Positions 36,190 through 45,155 of a DNA stretch of 64,000 nt are shown here, piece after piece. The translations under genes and the position numbers were made by a program. Numbering within the stretch: the stretch's first letter is position 1; each line of letters starts with the position of its first letter. The stretch is from Actinomadura oligospora ATCC 43269 (GTDB lineage Bacteria > Actinomycetota > Actinomycetes > Streptosporangiales > Streptosporangiaceae). A model generated the notes under the pieces. That model saw nothing but the letters and a program-made list of their open reading frames with translations, made no database searches and was not told where the DNA came from. The DNA is taken from assembly GCF_000518265.1 (NCBI RefSeq), contig NZ_JADG01000004.1, positions 744,001 through 808,000 on the forward strand, written 5' to 3'.

Positions 36190-38265
36190 GTGAGGATCGG
36201 CCGGAGCACCGGAGTGGCGGCGCCGATGGCGGGCGCGGCGGTGGCCGTGCTGCTCGTCGTGACCTCCCTCGTGCTCGGCTTCTGGCTGCCGGACGACCGG
36301 CGGATGGTGTGGTGGCACCCGGAGGTGTTCGTCGCGCTGTCCTGGACGCCGGTCGGGGCGCTGCTCACCGGGCACCGCGCCGGACGGCGGGTCGGGCTCC
36401 TGATGCTCGGGGCCGGCGTCAGCGCGGCGGTCTACGTCCTGTCGCTGAACCTCGCGCCGTTCGCCCAGCTGCACCACTGGTCCGGAGCCTGGCTGCCGGT
36501 CTGGCTGAGCCACTGGCTGTGGGCGGTCGACACCTACGCGCTCACCCTCGGCCTGCCCCTGCTGTTCCCGGACGGACGGCTCGTGTCCACGAGGTTCCGC
36601 GCGATCCTGGTGCTGGCCTGCCTGATTCCGGTCGTCGTGGCCGTCCACCTGACGATCGACCCGGACGCGCGCCGGTTCCACGGCGGCGTCTCGGTCTACC
36701 CGCTGCAGTCGATCCCGCCCGTGATCGCCATGCTGATCGTGACGACCCTGGCCCTGTCGCTCATGTCGCTGGCGGTCCGGTTCCGGCGGGCCGCGCCGGA
36801 CGTGCGGCGGCAGATCGCCTGGGTCGTCTACCCCGGCATCGTCGCCGAGGCGATCATCTTCCTCGGCGAGAGCGCCCGCATCGGGGACGTCATCCGGGAC
36901 GCCGCGATCGTGACCATCCCGGTCTCCGTCGCCATCGCGATCACCCGGTACCGGCTGTACGACATCGACGTCGTGATCAACCGGACCCTGGTGTACGCGG
37001 GACTGGTCGGCGTGATCACCGGCGTGTACTTCACGCTCGTCGGCACGGTCAGCCTGTTCATGTCCGGCCGCGGCGGGATGGCGGGCCTGGCGGGCGCGGT
37101 CGCGGCGGGCGTGGTGTTCGAGCCCACCCGGCGGAGGCTGCAGCGCGGCGTGGACCGGATGCTGCACCGCGAACGCGACCCCTACCGGCTCGCCGACCGG
37201 CTGCAACGGCGGCTGCAGACCGCGTCGGACCCGTCGGCGGCGCTCGCGACGGCCGCCTCGGTCGTCCGGGAGGCGCTGCACGCGTCCGGCGTCGCGATCG
37301 AGGTGCTGGACCGGGACGGCAACCTCGCGGCGCTGGTCGAGGACGGCCCCCCGGCCGAGCGCTCGCAGCGGGTCCCGCTGGTCTGGCACGGCGAGCCGGT
37401 CGGCCGGATGATCTTCAGTGGTGTCCGCGCCCCGGACGCCCGGCTCGCCGGGATCCTCGCCCGTAACCTCGCCGAGCTCGCCAACGCCGCCCGGCTCGCG
37501 ATGGACGTCCAGCGCTCGCGCGAGCGGATTCTGCGCACGCGCGAGGAGGAGCGGCGGCGGCTCCGCCGCGACCTGCACGACGGGCTCGGCCCGACCCTGG
37601 CCAGCCTCGCCATGACCGTGGACGCCGCACGGATCACGATGCGCAGCGACCCGGAGGCCGCCGACGGGATGCTGGAGCGGCTGCGCAGCACGATGGGCCG
37701 GACGATCGGCGAACTGCGGGACCTGGTCTACGGGCTGCGTCCTCCCGCGCTGGACGATCTCGGCCTCGCCGGGGCGATCAGGGCGCTCGGCGGCGTGGTC
37801 GGCAGCGGCGGGCACGGCCCCCGGGTGGACGTGGAGGTCGAGGGCGACCTCGCCGCGCTTCCGGCGGCGGCCGAGGTCGCGGCGTACCGGATCGTCCAGG
37901 AGGCGCTGACCAACGTGTACCGGCACGCGCGCGCCGGGCACGCGCTCGTCCGGCTGGACCTGAGCGGCGATCTGGACGTGACCGTCCGGGACGACGGGGT
38001 GGGGCTGCCGAAGGACGTCCGGGCCGGGGTCGGGCTGTCGTCGATGCGGGAACGGGCCGCCGAGCTGGGCGGATCCTGCACGGTCAGCCGCCGTCCGGAG
38101 GGCGGGACGCTCGTCCGGGCCCGGCTGCCCTTGTCCGGCGCGCCGCCGGGTCCCTCCCCCGGTGGCCCACCGCCCGAGGCGGACGGCCTCCCGGGGCCTC
38201 ATGAGAACGGACGGCTCGCCCCAGGCGGCGTCACGCGGGCCCACGCACCCGCCGAGCGCCGCTGA
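36190..38265 (+). CDS. Orphan NarL-type sensor histidine kinase
   Basis: A 691-residue kinase. Residues 1-290 hold about eight membrane helices and no obvious extracellular sensor. A GAF-like region follows (residues about 340-450), then the HisKA_3 dimerisation domain EEERRRLRRDLHDGLGPTLASLAM with the phospho-accepting His, and a HATPase with EALTNVYRHARAGH, DDGVGLP and GLSSMRERAAELGG. GTG at 36190 is preferred because GGGAGAGG lies upstream; the open frame reaches back to 36118. No response regulator is nearby, so its partner is encoded elsewhere. Confidence 0.9.
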   Translation: MRIGRSTGVAAPMAGAAVAVLLVVTSLVLGFWLPDDRRMVWWHPEVFVALSWTPVGALLTGHRAGRRVGLLMLGAGVSAAVYVLSLNLAPFAQLHHWSGAWLPVWLSHWLWAVDTYALTLGLPLLFPDGRLVSTRFRAILVLACLIPVVVAVHLTIDPDARRFHGGVSVYPLQSIPPVIAMLIVTTLALSLMSLAVRFRRAAPDVRRQIAWVVYPGIVAEAIIFLGESARIGDVIRDAAIVTIPVSVAIAITRYRLYDIDVVINRTLVYAGLVGVITGVYFTLVGTVSLFMSGRGGMAGLAGAVAAGVVFEPTRRRLQRGVDRMLHRERDPYRLADRLQRRLQTASDPSAALATAASVVREALHASGVAIEVLDRDGNLAALVEDGPPAERSQRVPLVWHGEPVGRMIFSGVRAPDARLAGILARNLAELANAARLAMDVQRSRERILRTREEERRRLRRDLHDGLGPTLASLAMTVDAARITMRSDPEAADGMLERLRSTMGRTIGELRDLVYGLRPPALDDLGLAGAIRALGGVVGSGGHGPRVDVEVEGDLAALPAAAEVAAYRIVQEALTNVYRHARAGHALVRLDLSGDLDVTVRDDGVGLPKDVRAGVGLSSMRERAAELGGSCTVSRRPEGGTLVRARLPLSGAPPGPSPGGPPPEADGLPGPHENGRLAPGGVTRAHAPAERR

Positions 38266-38288
38266 TCAGGACTGCCGGAAGACATGAT

Positions 38289-38334
38289 GAGGGCCGGTGA
38301 CCGCCCCCCGCCAAGAAGGTCGCCACCGGCCCTC
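38289..38334 (+). terminator. Hairpin after the histidine kinase
   Basis: GAGGGCCGGTG (38289-38299) pairs with CACCGGCCCTC (38324-38334), 23 nt after the stop. Confidence 0.65.
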
Positions 38335-38479
38335 GAACACCGCTGCGGTTCCGAGGCTCCCATCCCGGCCCGCGCGGCCTGCACCTTGAGGTGTGCTCGC
38401 CACCCGAGGTGTGCACCCAGAAAGTAGGCGACGGAGAGGCCCTGACGTCAGGGACGGGAGTCCCGAGTCACCCGGGACG

Positions 38480-38500
38480 AAAAATAGTCACATTTGACTA
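38480..38500 (-). terminator. dapF intrinsic terminator with U tract
   Basis: On the minus strand TAGTCA, 4 nt, TGACTA is followed by TTTTT. The stem begins in the dapF stop codon. This is the most classical intrinsic terminator in the window. Confidence 0.75.
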
Positions 38501-39334
38501 CAGCCAACCGGGCCGAATCTCCCCCTCGGCCACCAGGACGGCCGGACCGGCGAGAAAGCTGGTCCCGGCCTCCAGGGACACCGTAACCCGGCCGCCGGGG
38601 ACGTCCACGGTCCACTCCCCGACGGGCAGGTCCGAGGGGTCGGAGGGGGCGGATCCGCCGAGCGCTGCGGCCACGGCGACGGCCACCGTGCCGGTGCCGC
38701 ACGAGCGGGTCTCACCCGAACCGCGTTCGTAGACTCGCATCTCGACGTGACGTTCGCCCAAAAGTCGGAAGAATTCGACATTCACGCCCTCGGGGAACAC
38801 GGCCGGGTCGAAGCCGGGCGCGTGGCACAGGTCGAGCTCCGCGAGCGGACGGTCCACCGGGCAGGCCAGGTGCGGGTTGCCCATGGACACCCGGACGCCG
38901 CGGAACGTCTCGCCCGCCAGGGTCGCCTCGGCCTCGCCGAGGTAGGCAGGCCGGTTCATCTCGACCCGGACGTCCCCGGACGTCCCGACCGTGACCCGGC
39001 GCAGCCCGGCGCGGGTCGCGATGTCCCACTCGCCCGGTTCGGCGAGCCCGGAGTCCACGAGGTGGCGCGCGAACACCCGGACGCCGTTCCCGCACATCTC
39101 GGCGATGCTGCCGTCGGCGTTGCGGTAGTCCATGAACCACTCGGCGGGCAGGCCCTCGACGGCGGGCTCCCCGGCGACCTTGGTACGGACGACCCGCAGG
39201 ACCCCGTCCGCGCCGATCCCCGCGTGCCGGTCGCACAGGCGGGCGGCCGCCTCGGCGGTCAGGTCAAGAGCCCCGTCCGGGTCGGGAAGGATGACGAAGT
39301 CGTTCTCGGTGCCGTGGCCCTTGATGAAACGCAT
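38498..39334 (-). CDS. dapF: Diaminopimelate epimerase
   Basis: Converts LL- to meso-diaminopimelate for lysine and peptidoglycan. The 278-residue protein has both catalytic cysteine regions, EMCGNGVRVFARHL and ETRSCGTGTVAVAVA, and the N-terminal KGHGTENDFV. ATG at 39334. It is 34 nt downstream of miaA on the same strand, a conserved actinobacterial pair, and is closed by a U-tract terminator. Confidence 0.96.
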   Translation of the reverse strand: MRFIKGHGTENDFVILPDPDGALDLTAEAAARLCDRHAGIGADGVLRVVRTKVAGEPAVEGLPAEWFMDYRNADGSIAEMCGNGVRVFARHLVDSGLAEPGEWDIATRAGLRRVTVGTSGDVRVEMNRPAYLGEAEATLAGETFRGVRVSMGNPHLACPVDRPLAELDLCHAPGFDPAVFPEGVNVEFFRLLGERHVEMRVYERGSGETRSCGTGTVAVAVAAALGGSAPSDPSDLPVGEWTVDVPGGRVTVSLEAGTSFLAGPAVLVAEGEIRPGWL

Positions 39335-39368
39335 GCATTCGATCGTATTACCCCGCCGGAGCGGTCCC

Positions 39369-40271
39369 TCAGAGCTGCCCGAGCGCGCGTTCCACGAGGT
39401 CGGGGGCGTCGTAGGGCAGCCAGACGACGCGCGGGTCGCGGCGGAACCAGGACTCCTGGCGGCGCGCGAACCGGCGGGTCGCCCGGATCGTCTCCTCCCT
39501 GGCCTCCTCCTCGGTCCACTCCCCGGCCAGGAACCGCAGGACCTGGGCGTATCCGAGGGCGCGGCCGGCGGTCAGGCCGTCCCGCAGGCCCTGCTTCTCC
39601 AGGGCGCGGACCTCGTCCACGAGCCCCGCCTCCCACATGCGCGCGACGCGCAGCGCGATCCGCTCGTCCAGCTCGGGACGCGGGACCTCGATGCCGATCT
39701 GCACGACCGAGCGGTACCGGTAGCGGTGCTCGGGCAGGGTCGCGGTGAAGGCCCGTCCGGTGATCTCGATGACCTCCAGGGCCCGGACGATCCGCCGTCC
39801 GTTACTGGGCAGGATCGCGTCCGCCGCCTTGGGGTCGAGCTCGCGCAGGCGCGCGTGGAGCGCCCCGGAACCGACCTCGGCCAGCTCGTCCTCCAAGCGG
39901 GCCCGGACGGACGGGTCGGTGCCGGGGAACTCCATCTCGTCCAGCGCCGCGCGCACGTACAGGCCGGACCCGCCGACCAGCACCGGCACCCGCCCGCGCC
40001 CGCGCACCTCCGCGAACACCTCGTCGCTGAGCCGCTGGAACTCGGCGACGCTCGCGGTGACCGTGACGTCCCAGATGTCGAGCAGGTGGTGGGGGACGCC
40101 GCGCATCTCGTCCGCCGACAGCTTCGCGGTGCCGACGTCCATGCCCCGGTAGAACTGCATGGAGTCGGCGTTCACCGCCTCGCCGGGCAGCCGCAGCGCC
40201 AGTTCGACGGCCAGATCGGACTTCCCGGCGGCGGTCGGGCCGACCACGGCGATCACGTCAGGAGAGCTCAC
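39369..40271 (-). CDS. miaA: tRNA dimethylallyltransferase MiaA
   Basis: Adds dimethylallyl to N6 of A37 in tRNAs reading UNN codons. A 300-residue protein with the P-loop VVGPTAAGKSDLAVELA, NADSMQFYRGMDVGTAKLS, HHLLDIWDV, VGGSGLYVRA and NGRRIVRALEV. The start chosen is GTG at 40271, a few codons before the conserved P-loop; the open frame to 40337 lacks conservation. MiaB, which modifies the same base, is 0.4 kb upstream. Confidence 0.95.
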   Translation of the reverse strand: MSSPDVIAVVGPTAAGKSDLAVELALRLPGEAVNADSMQFYRGMDVGTAKLSADEMRGVPHHLLDIWDVTVTASVAEFQRLSDEVFAEVRGRGRVPVLVGGSGLYVRAALDEMEFPGTDPSVRARLEDELAEVGSGALHARLRELDPKAADAILPSNGRRIVRALEVIEITGRAFTATLPEHRYRYRSVVQIGIEVPRPELDERIALRVARMWEAGLVDEVRALEKQGLRDGLTAGRALGYAQVLRFLAGEWTEEEAREETIRATRRFARRQESWFRRDPRVVWLPYDAPDLVERALGQL

Positions 40272-40380
40272 GGGCTTAATTCTGGCAACCCCCTGGGTAT
40301 GGATCGGACTGTGCGGGTACCACGGGCCGCCGCCCACCGCGTGGCGGCCGCGACGCCCGGCGACCTCGGGGAGGGTTCAC

Positions 40381-40623
40381 ATGTCGTTCGTCGACAAGCT
40401 GAAGGAATGGCTCGGCCAGAACACCGACAAGGCCAGGGGCGGCGTGGAGAAGGCCGGGGACATGATCGACAAGAAGACCGGCGGCAAGCACGCCGACAAG
40501 GTCGACAAGGCCCAGGACAAGGCGGGCCAGTACATCGACAAGCAGGGGCAGCAGGGGCAGGGACCGCCCCAGGGCGGCGCGCAGGGCGGCCAGGGCGGTC
40601 AGGGCGACCAATCCGGGTCCTGA
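40381..40623 (+). CDS. MT0933/Rv0909-type antitoxin family protein
   Basis: An 80-residue basic, helical protein of the MT0933_antitox family: FVDKLKEWLGQNTDKARGGVEKAGDMIDKKTGGKHADKVDKAQDKAGQYIDK, then a Gln/Gly-rich tail. In M. tuberculosis a relative is the antitoxin of Rv0910. No toxin gene is adjacent, so a toxin-antitoxin role is not supported; many actinomycetes carry stand-alone copies at miaA-miaB. ATG at 40381 follows GGGAGG. It runs opposite to its neighbours. Confidence 0.82.
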   Translation: MSFVDKLKEWLGQNTDKARGGVEKAGDMIDKKTGGKHADKVDKAQDKAGQYIDKQGQQGQGPPQGGAQGGQGGQGDQSGS

Positions 40624-40662
40624 GGCGCCCGCAGCTCCTCGATGCGGCCCAGGAACGTCTCA

Positions 40663-40689
40663 GGGCGTCCCGGTGAGCCTGGGACGCCC
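40663..40689. terminator. Bidirectional hairpin between antitoxin-like gene and miaB
   Basis: GGGCGTCCC (40663-40671) and GGGACGCCC (40681-40689) form a 9-bp stem between two convergent stops. Confidence 0.65.
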
Positions 40690-40718
40690 CTGACGCATGT
40701 CTCGGACGAGGAGCGCGC

Positions 40719-42257
40719 CTACGGGCAGGTGGAGCAGCCCGTGGACGCCTGGGCCGGAGCCGCGGGCCGCCCGATGGACGGCATGCCCAGCGTGACGCCC
40801 TTGGCGCCCTCGGGCCGGGCCTGACGGGCCTCCCAGGCGTCGCCCGCGCGCGTGCGGCGCACGGAGAACGACCTGTCGGCCACCAGGTGGTGCGGCGCGG
40901 CGTAGGTGACCTCGACGGTCACCATGTCCCCCGGCCGGACGGCCTCGTCCGGCACGGCGAAGTGGACGAGCCGGTTGTCGGCGGCGCGGCCGGACAGCCG
41001 CCGGGTCGCGTCGTCCTTGCGGCCCTCGCCCTCGGCGACCAGGACCTCCAGGGTGCGGCCGAGCTGCTTCTTGTTCTCCGCCCAGGAGATCTCCTCCTGG
41101 AGCGCGACCAGCCGCTCGTACCGCTCCTGGACGACCTCCTTGGGGATCTGGCCGTCCATGGTCGCGGCCGGGGTGCCGGGCCGCTTGGAGTACTGGAAGG
41201 TGAACGCCGAGGCGAACCGGGCCTCGCGGACGACGTGCAGGGTCTGCTCGAAGTCCTCCTCGGTCTCGCCGGGGAAGCCCACGATGATGTCGGTGGTGAT
41301 CGCCGCCTCCGGCATCGCCGCCCGGACCTTCTCGATGATCCCGAGGAAGCGCTCCTGCCGGTAGGACCGGCGCATCGCCTTCAGCACGGCGTCCGAGCCG
41401 GACTGGAGCGGCATGTGCAGGGACGGCACGACGTTCGGCGTCTCGGCCATGGCCGCGATCACGTCGTCGGTGAAGTCCTTCGGGTGGGGGGAGGTGAAGC
41501 GGACGCGCTCCAGGCCCTCGATCCCCCCGCACGCGCGCAGGAGGCCCGCGAAGGCGCTCTGCCCGCCCTCGGTCATCGCCTTGACCTCGTCCGGGGCGGA
41601 CCCGAGCGAGCCGAACCCCGAGCCGTAGGCGTTGACGTTCTGCCCGAGGAGGGTGACCTCGGTGACGCCCTCGGCGACCAGCGCCTCGATCTCGGCGAGG
41701 ATCTCGCCGGGACGCCGGTCCTTCTCCTTGCCGCGCAGGGAGGGGACGATGCAGAAGGTGCAGGTGTTGTTGCACCCGACCGAGATCGACACCCACGCCG
41801 CGTAGGGGGACTCGCGCCGGGTCGGCAGGGTCGAGGGGAAGGTCACCAGGGACTCCTCGATCTCGACCTGCGCCTCCTCCTGGACCCGGGACCGCTCGAG
41901 CAGCACCGGCAGGGCGCCCAGGTTGTGGGTGCCGAACACCACGTCCACCCAGGGGGCGCGCTTGACGATGGTGTCCCGGTCCTTCTGGGCGAGGCAACCG
42001 CCGACCGCGATCTGCATGCCCGGATGGGCGTCCTTGACCGGGCGCAGGTGGCCGAGGTTGCCGTACAGGCGGTTGTCGGCGTTCTCCCGGACGGCACAGG
42101 TGTTGAACACCACGACGTCGGGCTCCGAGCCGTCCGCGCGGACGTATCCGGCGTCCTCCAGGAGACCGGACAGGCGCTCGGAGTCGTGGACGTTCATCTG
42201 GCACCCATAGGTACGGATCTCGTACGTACGGGGACCGCTCTCAATAGGCGCACTCAT
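40719..42257 (-). CDS. miaB: tRNA methylthiotransferase MiaB
   Basis: A radical-SAM enzyme that adds methylthio to C2 of isopentenyl-A37. The 512-residue protein has the N-terminal UPF0004 domain with cluster cysteines ([20 protein letters not shown]), the radical-[14 protein letters not shown] motif, and a C-terminal TRAM domain. The C-terminal extension ends in CSTCP, common in actinobacterial MiaB. ATG at 42257. Confidence 0.96.
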   Translation of the reverse strand: MSAPIESGPRTYEIRTYGCQMNVHDSERLSGLLEDAGYVRADGSEPDVVVFNTCAVRENADNRLYGNLGHLRPVKDAHPGMQIAVGGCLAQKDRDTIVKRAPWVDVVFGTHNLGALPVLLERSRVQEEAQVEIEESLVTFPSTLPTRRESPYAAWVSISVGCNNTCTFCIVPSLRGKEKDRRPGEILAEIEALVAEGVTEVTLLGQNVNAYGSGFGSLGSAPDEVKAMTEGGQSAFAGLLRACGGIEGLERVRFTSPHPKDFTDDVIAAMAETPNVVPSLHMPLQSGSDAVLKAMRRSYRQERFLGIIEKVRAAMPEAAITTDIIVGFPGETEEDFEQTLHVVREARFASAFTFQYSKRPGTPAATMDGQIPKEVVQERYERLVALQEEISWAENKKQLGRTLEVLVAEGEGRKDDATRRLSGRAADNRLVHFAVPDEAVRPGDMVTVEVTYAAPHHLVADRSFSVRRTRAGDAWEARQARPEGAKGVTLGMPSIGRPAAPAQASTGCSTCP

Positions 42258-42464
42258 GACGGTCCAAGGGTAATAGGCCGCGCGGGGCGCCCGGCGCGTC
42301 CCGACTCGATCACCATCCGGTTACCGGCCGGTCACATTACTGCCGACACACCAGGCCCCACCAGCCTCGACGAACAGCCTGAGAACCCGTCATCCACGCG
42401 GTTACGTGGGCATTCGTGACCGGATCGGTACCGCCCGCGTGCTTCCCCGTCGATAAGCATCACG

Positions 42465-42470
42465 TAAAGT
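42465..42470 (+). promoter_or_regulatory. gluA -10 box, leaderless
   Basis: TAAAGT is followed by 8 nt and the gluA ATG at 42479. No Shine-Dalgarno sequence is visible, so translation is probably leaderless. Confidence 0.5.
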
Positions 42471-42478
42471 CCGGGCTC

Positions 42479-43261
42479 ATGGTGGACATCGGCAAGGGAG
42501 CTGGTGACAAGGGGACCTCTGACAACCCGCCCCTCGTCGTGCTCGAGAACGTCAACAAGCACTTCGGTGAACTGCACGTCCTGAAGGACATCAATCTCAC
42601 CATCGACCAGGGTGAGGTCGTCGTCATCATCGGCCCGTCCGGAGGCGGGAAATCGACCCTCTGCCGGTCGATCAACCGGCTCGAGCCGATCGACGGCGGG
42701 ACGATCCTCATCGACGGGAAGAAGCTCCCGGAGGAGGGCCGCGACCTCGCGCGGCTGCGCGCCGACGTCGGCATGGTCTTCCAGTCCTTCAACCTCTTCG
42801 CCCACAAGACGATCCTGGAGAACGTCACGCTCGGGCCGATGAAGGTCCGCAAGGTGGGCAAGGCCGAGGCCGAGAAGCACGCGATGGAGCTGCTGGAGCG
42901 GGTCGGCATCGGCACCCAGGCCGGCAAGTACCCGGCGCAGCTGTCCGGCGGTCAGCAGCAGCGCGCGGCGATCGCCCGCGCCCTGGCGATGAAGCCGAAG
43001 GTGATGCTGTTCGACGAGCCGACCTCCGCGCTGGACCCCGAGATGGTCAAGGAGGTCCTGGACGTCATGACCGACCTCGCGCACGAGGGCATGACCATGA
43101 TCGTGGTGACCCACGAGATGGGCTTCGCCCGCCGCGCCGCGCAGAAGGTCGTGTTCATGGCCGAGGGGCAGATCGTCGAGGAGAGCACCCCCGACGAGTT
43201 CTTCACCAACGCGCGCACCGACCGCGCCAGGGACTTCCTGTCCAAGATCCTCACGCACTGA
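42479..43261 (+). CDS. gluA: Glutamate ABC importer ATPase GluA
   Basis: A 260-residue polar amino acid ABC ATPase: Walker A GPSGGGKSTLCRS, Q-loop VFQSFNLFAHKTILENV, signature LSGGQQQRAAIARAL and Walker B VMLFDEPTSALDPEMV. ATG at 42479 is chosen on the -10 spacing; an upstream GTG at 42416 is open but not conserved. First gene of gluABCD, the actinobacterial glutamate uptake operon that often sits near recA-recX. Confidence 0.94.
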   Translation: MVDIGKGAGDKGTSDNPPLVVLENVNKHFGELHVLKDINLTIDQGEVVVIIGPSGGGKSTLCRSINRLEPIDGGTILIDGKKLPEEGRDLARLRADVGMVFQSFNLFAHKTILENVTLGPMKVRKVGKAEAEKHAMELLERVGIGTQAGKYPAQLSGGQQQRAAIARALAMKPKVMLFDEPTSALDPEMVKEVLDVMTDLAHEGMTMIVVTHEMGFARRAAQKVVFMAEGQIVEESTPDEFFTNARTDRARDFLSKILTH

Positions 43262-43360
43262 GTCCGCACGTGCCGAGGATCAGCACGCACTGACGCACCG
43301 ATCCGCTCCCGCCGGTCCGCTCCGCGCGACCGGCCACAAGCACACACCGACACGACGTAG

Positions 43361-43386
43361 CAAGATCCGCGTACAAGATCCGCGTA
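43361..43386. repeat. 13-bp direct duplication before gluB
   Basis: CAAGATCCGCGTA occurs twice head to tail in the 263-bp gap between gluA and gluB. It could be a tandem regulatory site or a recent duplication. Confidence 0.7.
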
Positions 43387-43524
43387 CCGGAACGACGCGC
43401 CGCCGGCGCTTCCCCTTGGGCTTATCCAAAGGCACAGGCGGGGACGCATCGAAAAAGAGGCGCGACAGAGTATGAGTTGCGGGCCTTCCGCACCGGGCAA
43501 CGCATGAAAGAAGAGGGACGACAA

Positions 43525-44394
43525 ATGCGAGCACGTCAGATCGTGGCCGCCCTGGCCGCCGCCTCCCTGGCTCTCACCATGAGCGCCTGCGGCAGCGACT
43601 CCTCCAAGAAGAAGGCCGAGTCGACGAGCGTCGCGGACAAGGCCAAGAACGACAAGAAGCTGGTCATCGGCGTCAAGTACGACCAGCCCTCGCTCGGCCT
43701 GAAGAAGCCGGACGGCTCCATCGACGGCTTCGACGTCTCGGTCGCCAAGTACATCGCGCAGCAGCTCGGTGTGCCGGAGAGCGGGATCACCTTCAAGGAG
43801 GCCCGGTCGGAGAACCGCGAGACCTTCCTGCAGACCGGTCAGGTGGACCTGGTCGTCGCGACCTACTCCATCACCGACTCCCGCAAGCCCAAGGTGACCT
43901 TCGGCGGCCCCTACTACGTGGCCCACCAGGACACCATGGTCAAGGCCGACAACACCAGCATCAAGAAGGCCGCCGACCTCAAGGGCAAGAAGATCTGCAA
44001 GGCGGCGGGCTCCAACTCCTGGAAGCGCGTCGTGCAGGGCCCGCCGGACGGCAAGCTGAACATCCAGGCCACCACCGTGGACGCCACGGGCTACGCCGAC
44101 TGCGTCGCCAAGCTGGCCGCGGGCGCGGTGGACGCGGTCTCCACCGACGACCTGATCCTGGCCGGGTTCGCCGCCCAGCAGCCGGGCAAGTTCAAGGTGA
44201 TCAACGACCCCTTCACCGACGAGAAGTACGGCGTCGGCGTCAAGAAGGGCGACACCAAGGGCTGCGAGGCGGTCAACGCCGCCATCACCAAGATGTACTC
44301 CGACGGCACCGCCAAGACGCTGCTGGAGAAGTACTTCAACGGCACCGGCCTGAAGCCGACCACGACCGTTCCGCAGTTCGAGGGCTGCGCCTGA
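43525..44394 (+). CDS. gluB: Glutamate-binding lipoprotein GluB
   Basis: A 289-residue SBP family 3 lipoprotein. The lipobox region LTMSAC ends the signal peptide; the mature domain has LVIGVKYDQPSLGLKKPDGSIDGFDVSVAKYIA and DLVVATYSITDSRKP. ATG at 43525 follows AGAGGG. Between gluA and the permeases, as in other actinobacteria. Confidence 0.94.
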   Translation: MRARQIVAALAAASLALTMSACGSDSSKKKAESTSVADKAKNDKKLVIGVKYDQPSLGLKKPDGSIDGFDVSVAKYIAQQLGVPESGITFKEARSENRETFLQTGQVDLVVATYSITDSRKPKVTFGGPYYVAHQDTMVKADNTSIKKAADLKGKKICKAAGSNSWKRVVQGPPDGKLNIQATTVDATGYADCVAKLAAGAVDAVSTDDLILAGFAAQQPGKFKVINDPFTDEKYGVGVKKGDTKGCEAVNAAITKMYSDGTAKTLLEKYFNGTGLKPTTTVPQFEGCA

Positions 44395-44409
44395 CCGTCT
44401 GACGCCGCC

Positions 44410-44450
44410 GGCCGCGCCGCGCCCCCTGCCGAGGGGGCGTCGGCGCGGCC
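44410..44450 (+). terminator. Strong hairpin between gluB and gluC
   Basis: An 18-base left arm (44410-44427) pairs with 44432-44450 with one bulge and a 4-nt loop. It may stop part of the transcription or protect the gluB 3' end, giving more binding protein than permease. Confidence 0.65.
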
Positions 44451-44468
44451 TCCTACAGGTGGGAATCC

Positions 44469-45155
44469 ATGGGCCAACTCTTCGACTTCACCGAGGTCTT
44501 CAACAACCTCGACAAGATCGCCATCAGCTTCTGGGCGACGATCCGGCTGGCCGCCGTGACGGCGGTCCTGTCCATGATCCTCGGCACGGTGTGGGCGAGC
44601 TTCCGGGTGTCCCCGACACCGGTGCTGCGGGGCGTCGGCACCTTCGTGGTGAACCTGCTGCGCAACACCCCCCTCACCCTGCTCGCGGCGTTCTGCATCT
44701 CCGCGCTGAGCGACATCCTGAAGTTCCACTTCTCCGAGACGCCGTCCGTCAACGGCTACTGGTGGGCGGTGACCGCGCTGTCGGTCTACACCTCGGCGTT
44801 CGTCGCCGAGGCGCTGCGGGCCGGCATCAACACCGTCCCGCTCGGCCAGGCCGAGGCGGCGCGCTCGATCGGGCTGACCTTCACCCAGTCGCTGCGCATG
44901 ATCATCCTCCCGCAGGCGTTCCGGTCGGTGATCGGGCCGCTCGGCAGCGTGCTGATCGCCATGATCAAGAACACCACGATCGTGGGCGCGGTCGCCTACG
45001 GCGTCGAGGCCGCCTCGGAGATGAAGGCGCTGTTCTTCGACCTGGGCGCGACGCTGCCGATGTTCATCGGCTTCGCCGTCGGCTACCTGGTCCTGACCCT
45101 CCCGGCCGGATTCTTCTTCGGCTGGCTGTCCAAGCGAATGGCGGTGGCGCGATGA
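44469..45155 (+). CDS. gluC: Glutamate ABC permease GluC
   Basis: A 228-residue His/Glu/Gln/Arg/opine-type permease with about five helices and the EAA loop SAFVAEALRAGINTVPLGQAEAARSIGLTFTQSLRMIILPQAFR. ATG at 44469 follows CAGGTGGGA. Its stop overlaps the gluD start (ATGA). Confidence 0.94.
   Translation: MGQLFDFTEVFNNLDKIAISFWATIRLAAVTAVLSMILGTVWASFRVSPTPVLRGVGTFVVNLLRNTPLTLLAAFCISALSDILKFHFSETPSVNGYWWAVTALSVYTSAFVAEALRAGINTVPLGQAEAARSIGLTFTQSLRMIILPQAFRSVIGPLGSVLIAMIKNTTIVGAVAYGVEAASEMKALFFDLGATLPMFIGFAVGYLVLTLPAGFFFGWLSKRMAVAR

Noticed and set aside
21457..38265. Genomic island
   Set aside because: No integrase, transposase, tRNA gene or flanking repeat is visible and composition is like the rest; treated as rearrangement instead.
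40381..40623. Toxin-antitoxin pair
   Set aside because: The antitoxin-family gene is alone; its neighbours are miaA and miaB.
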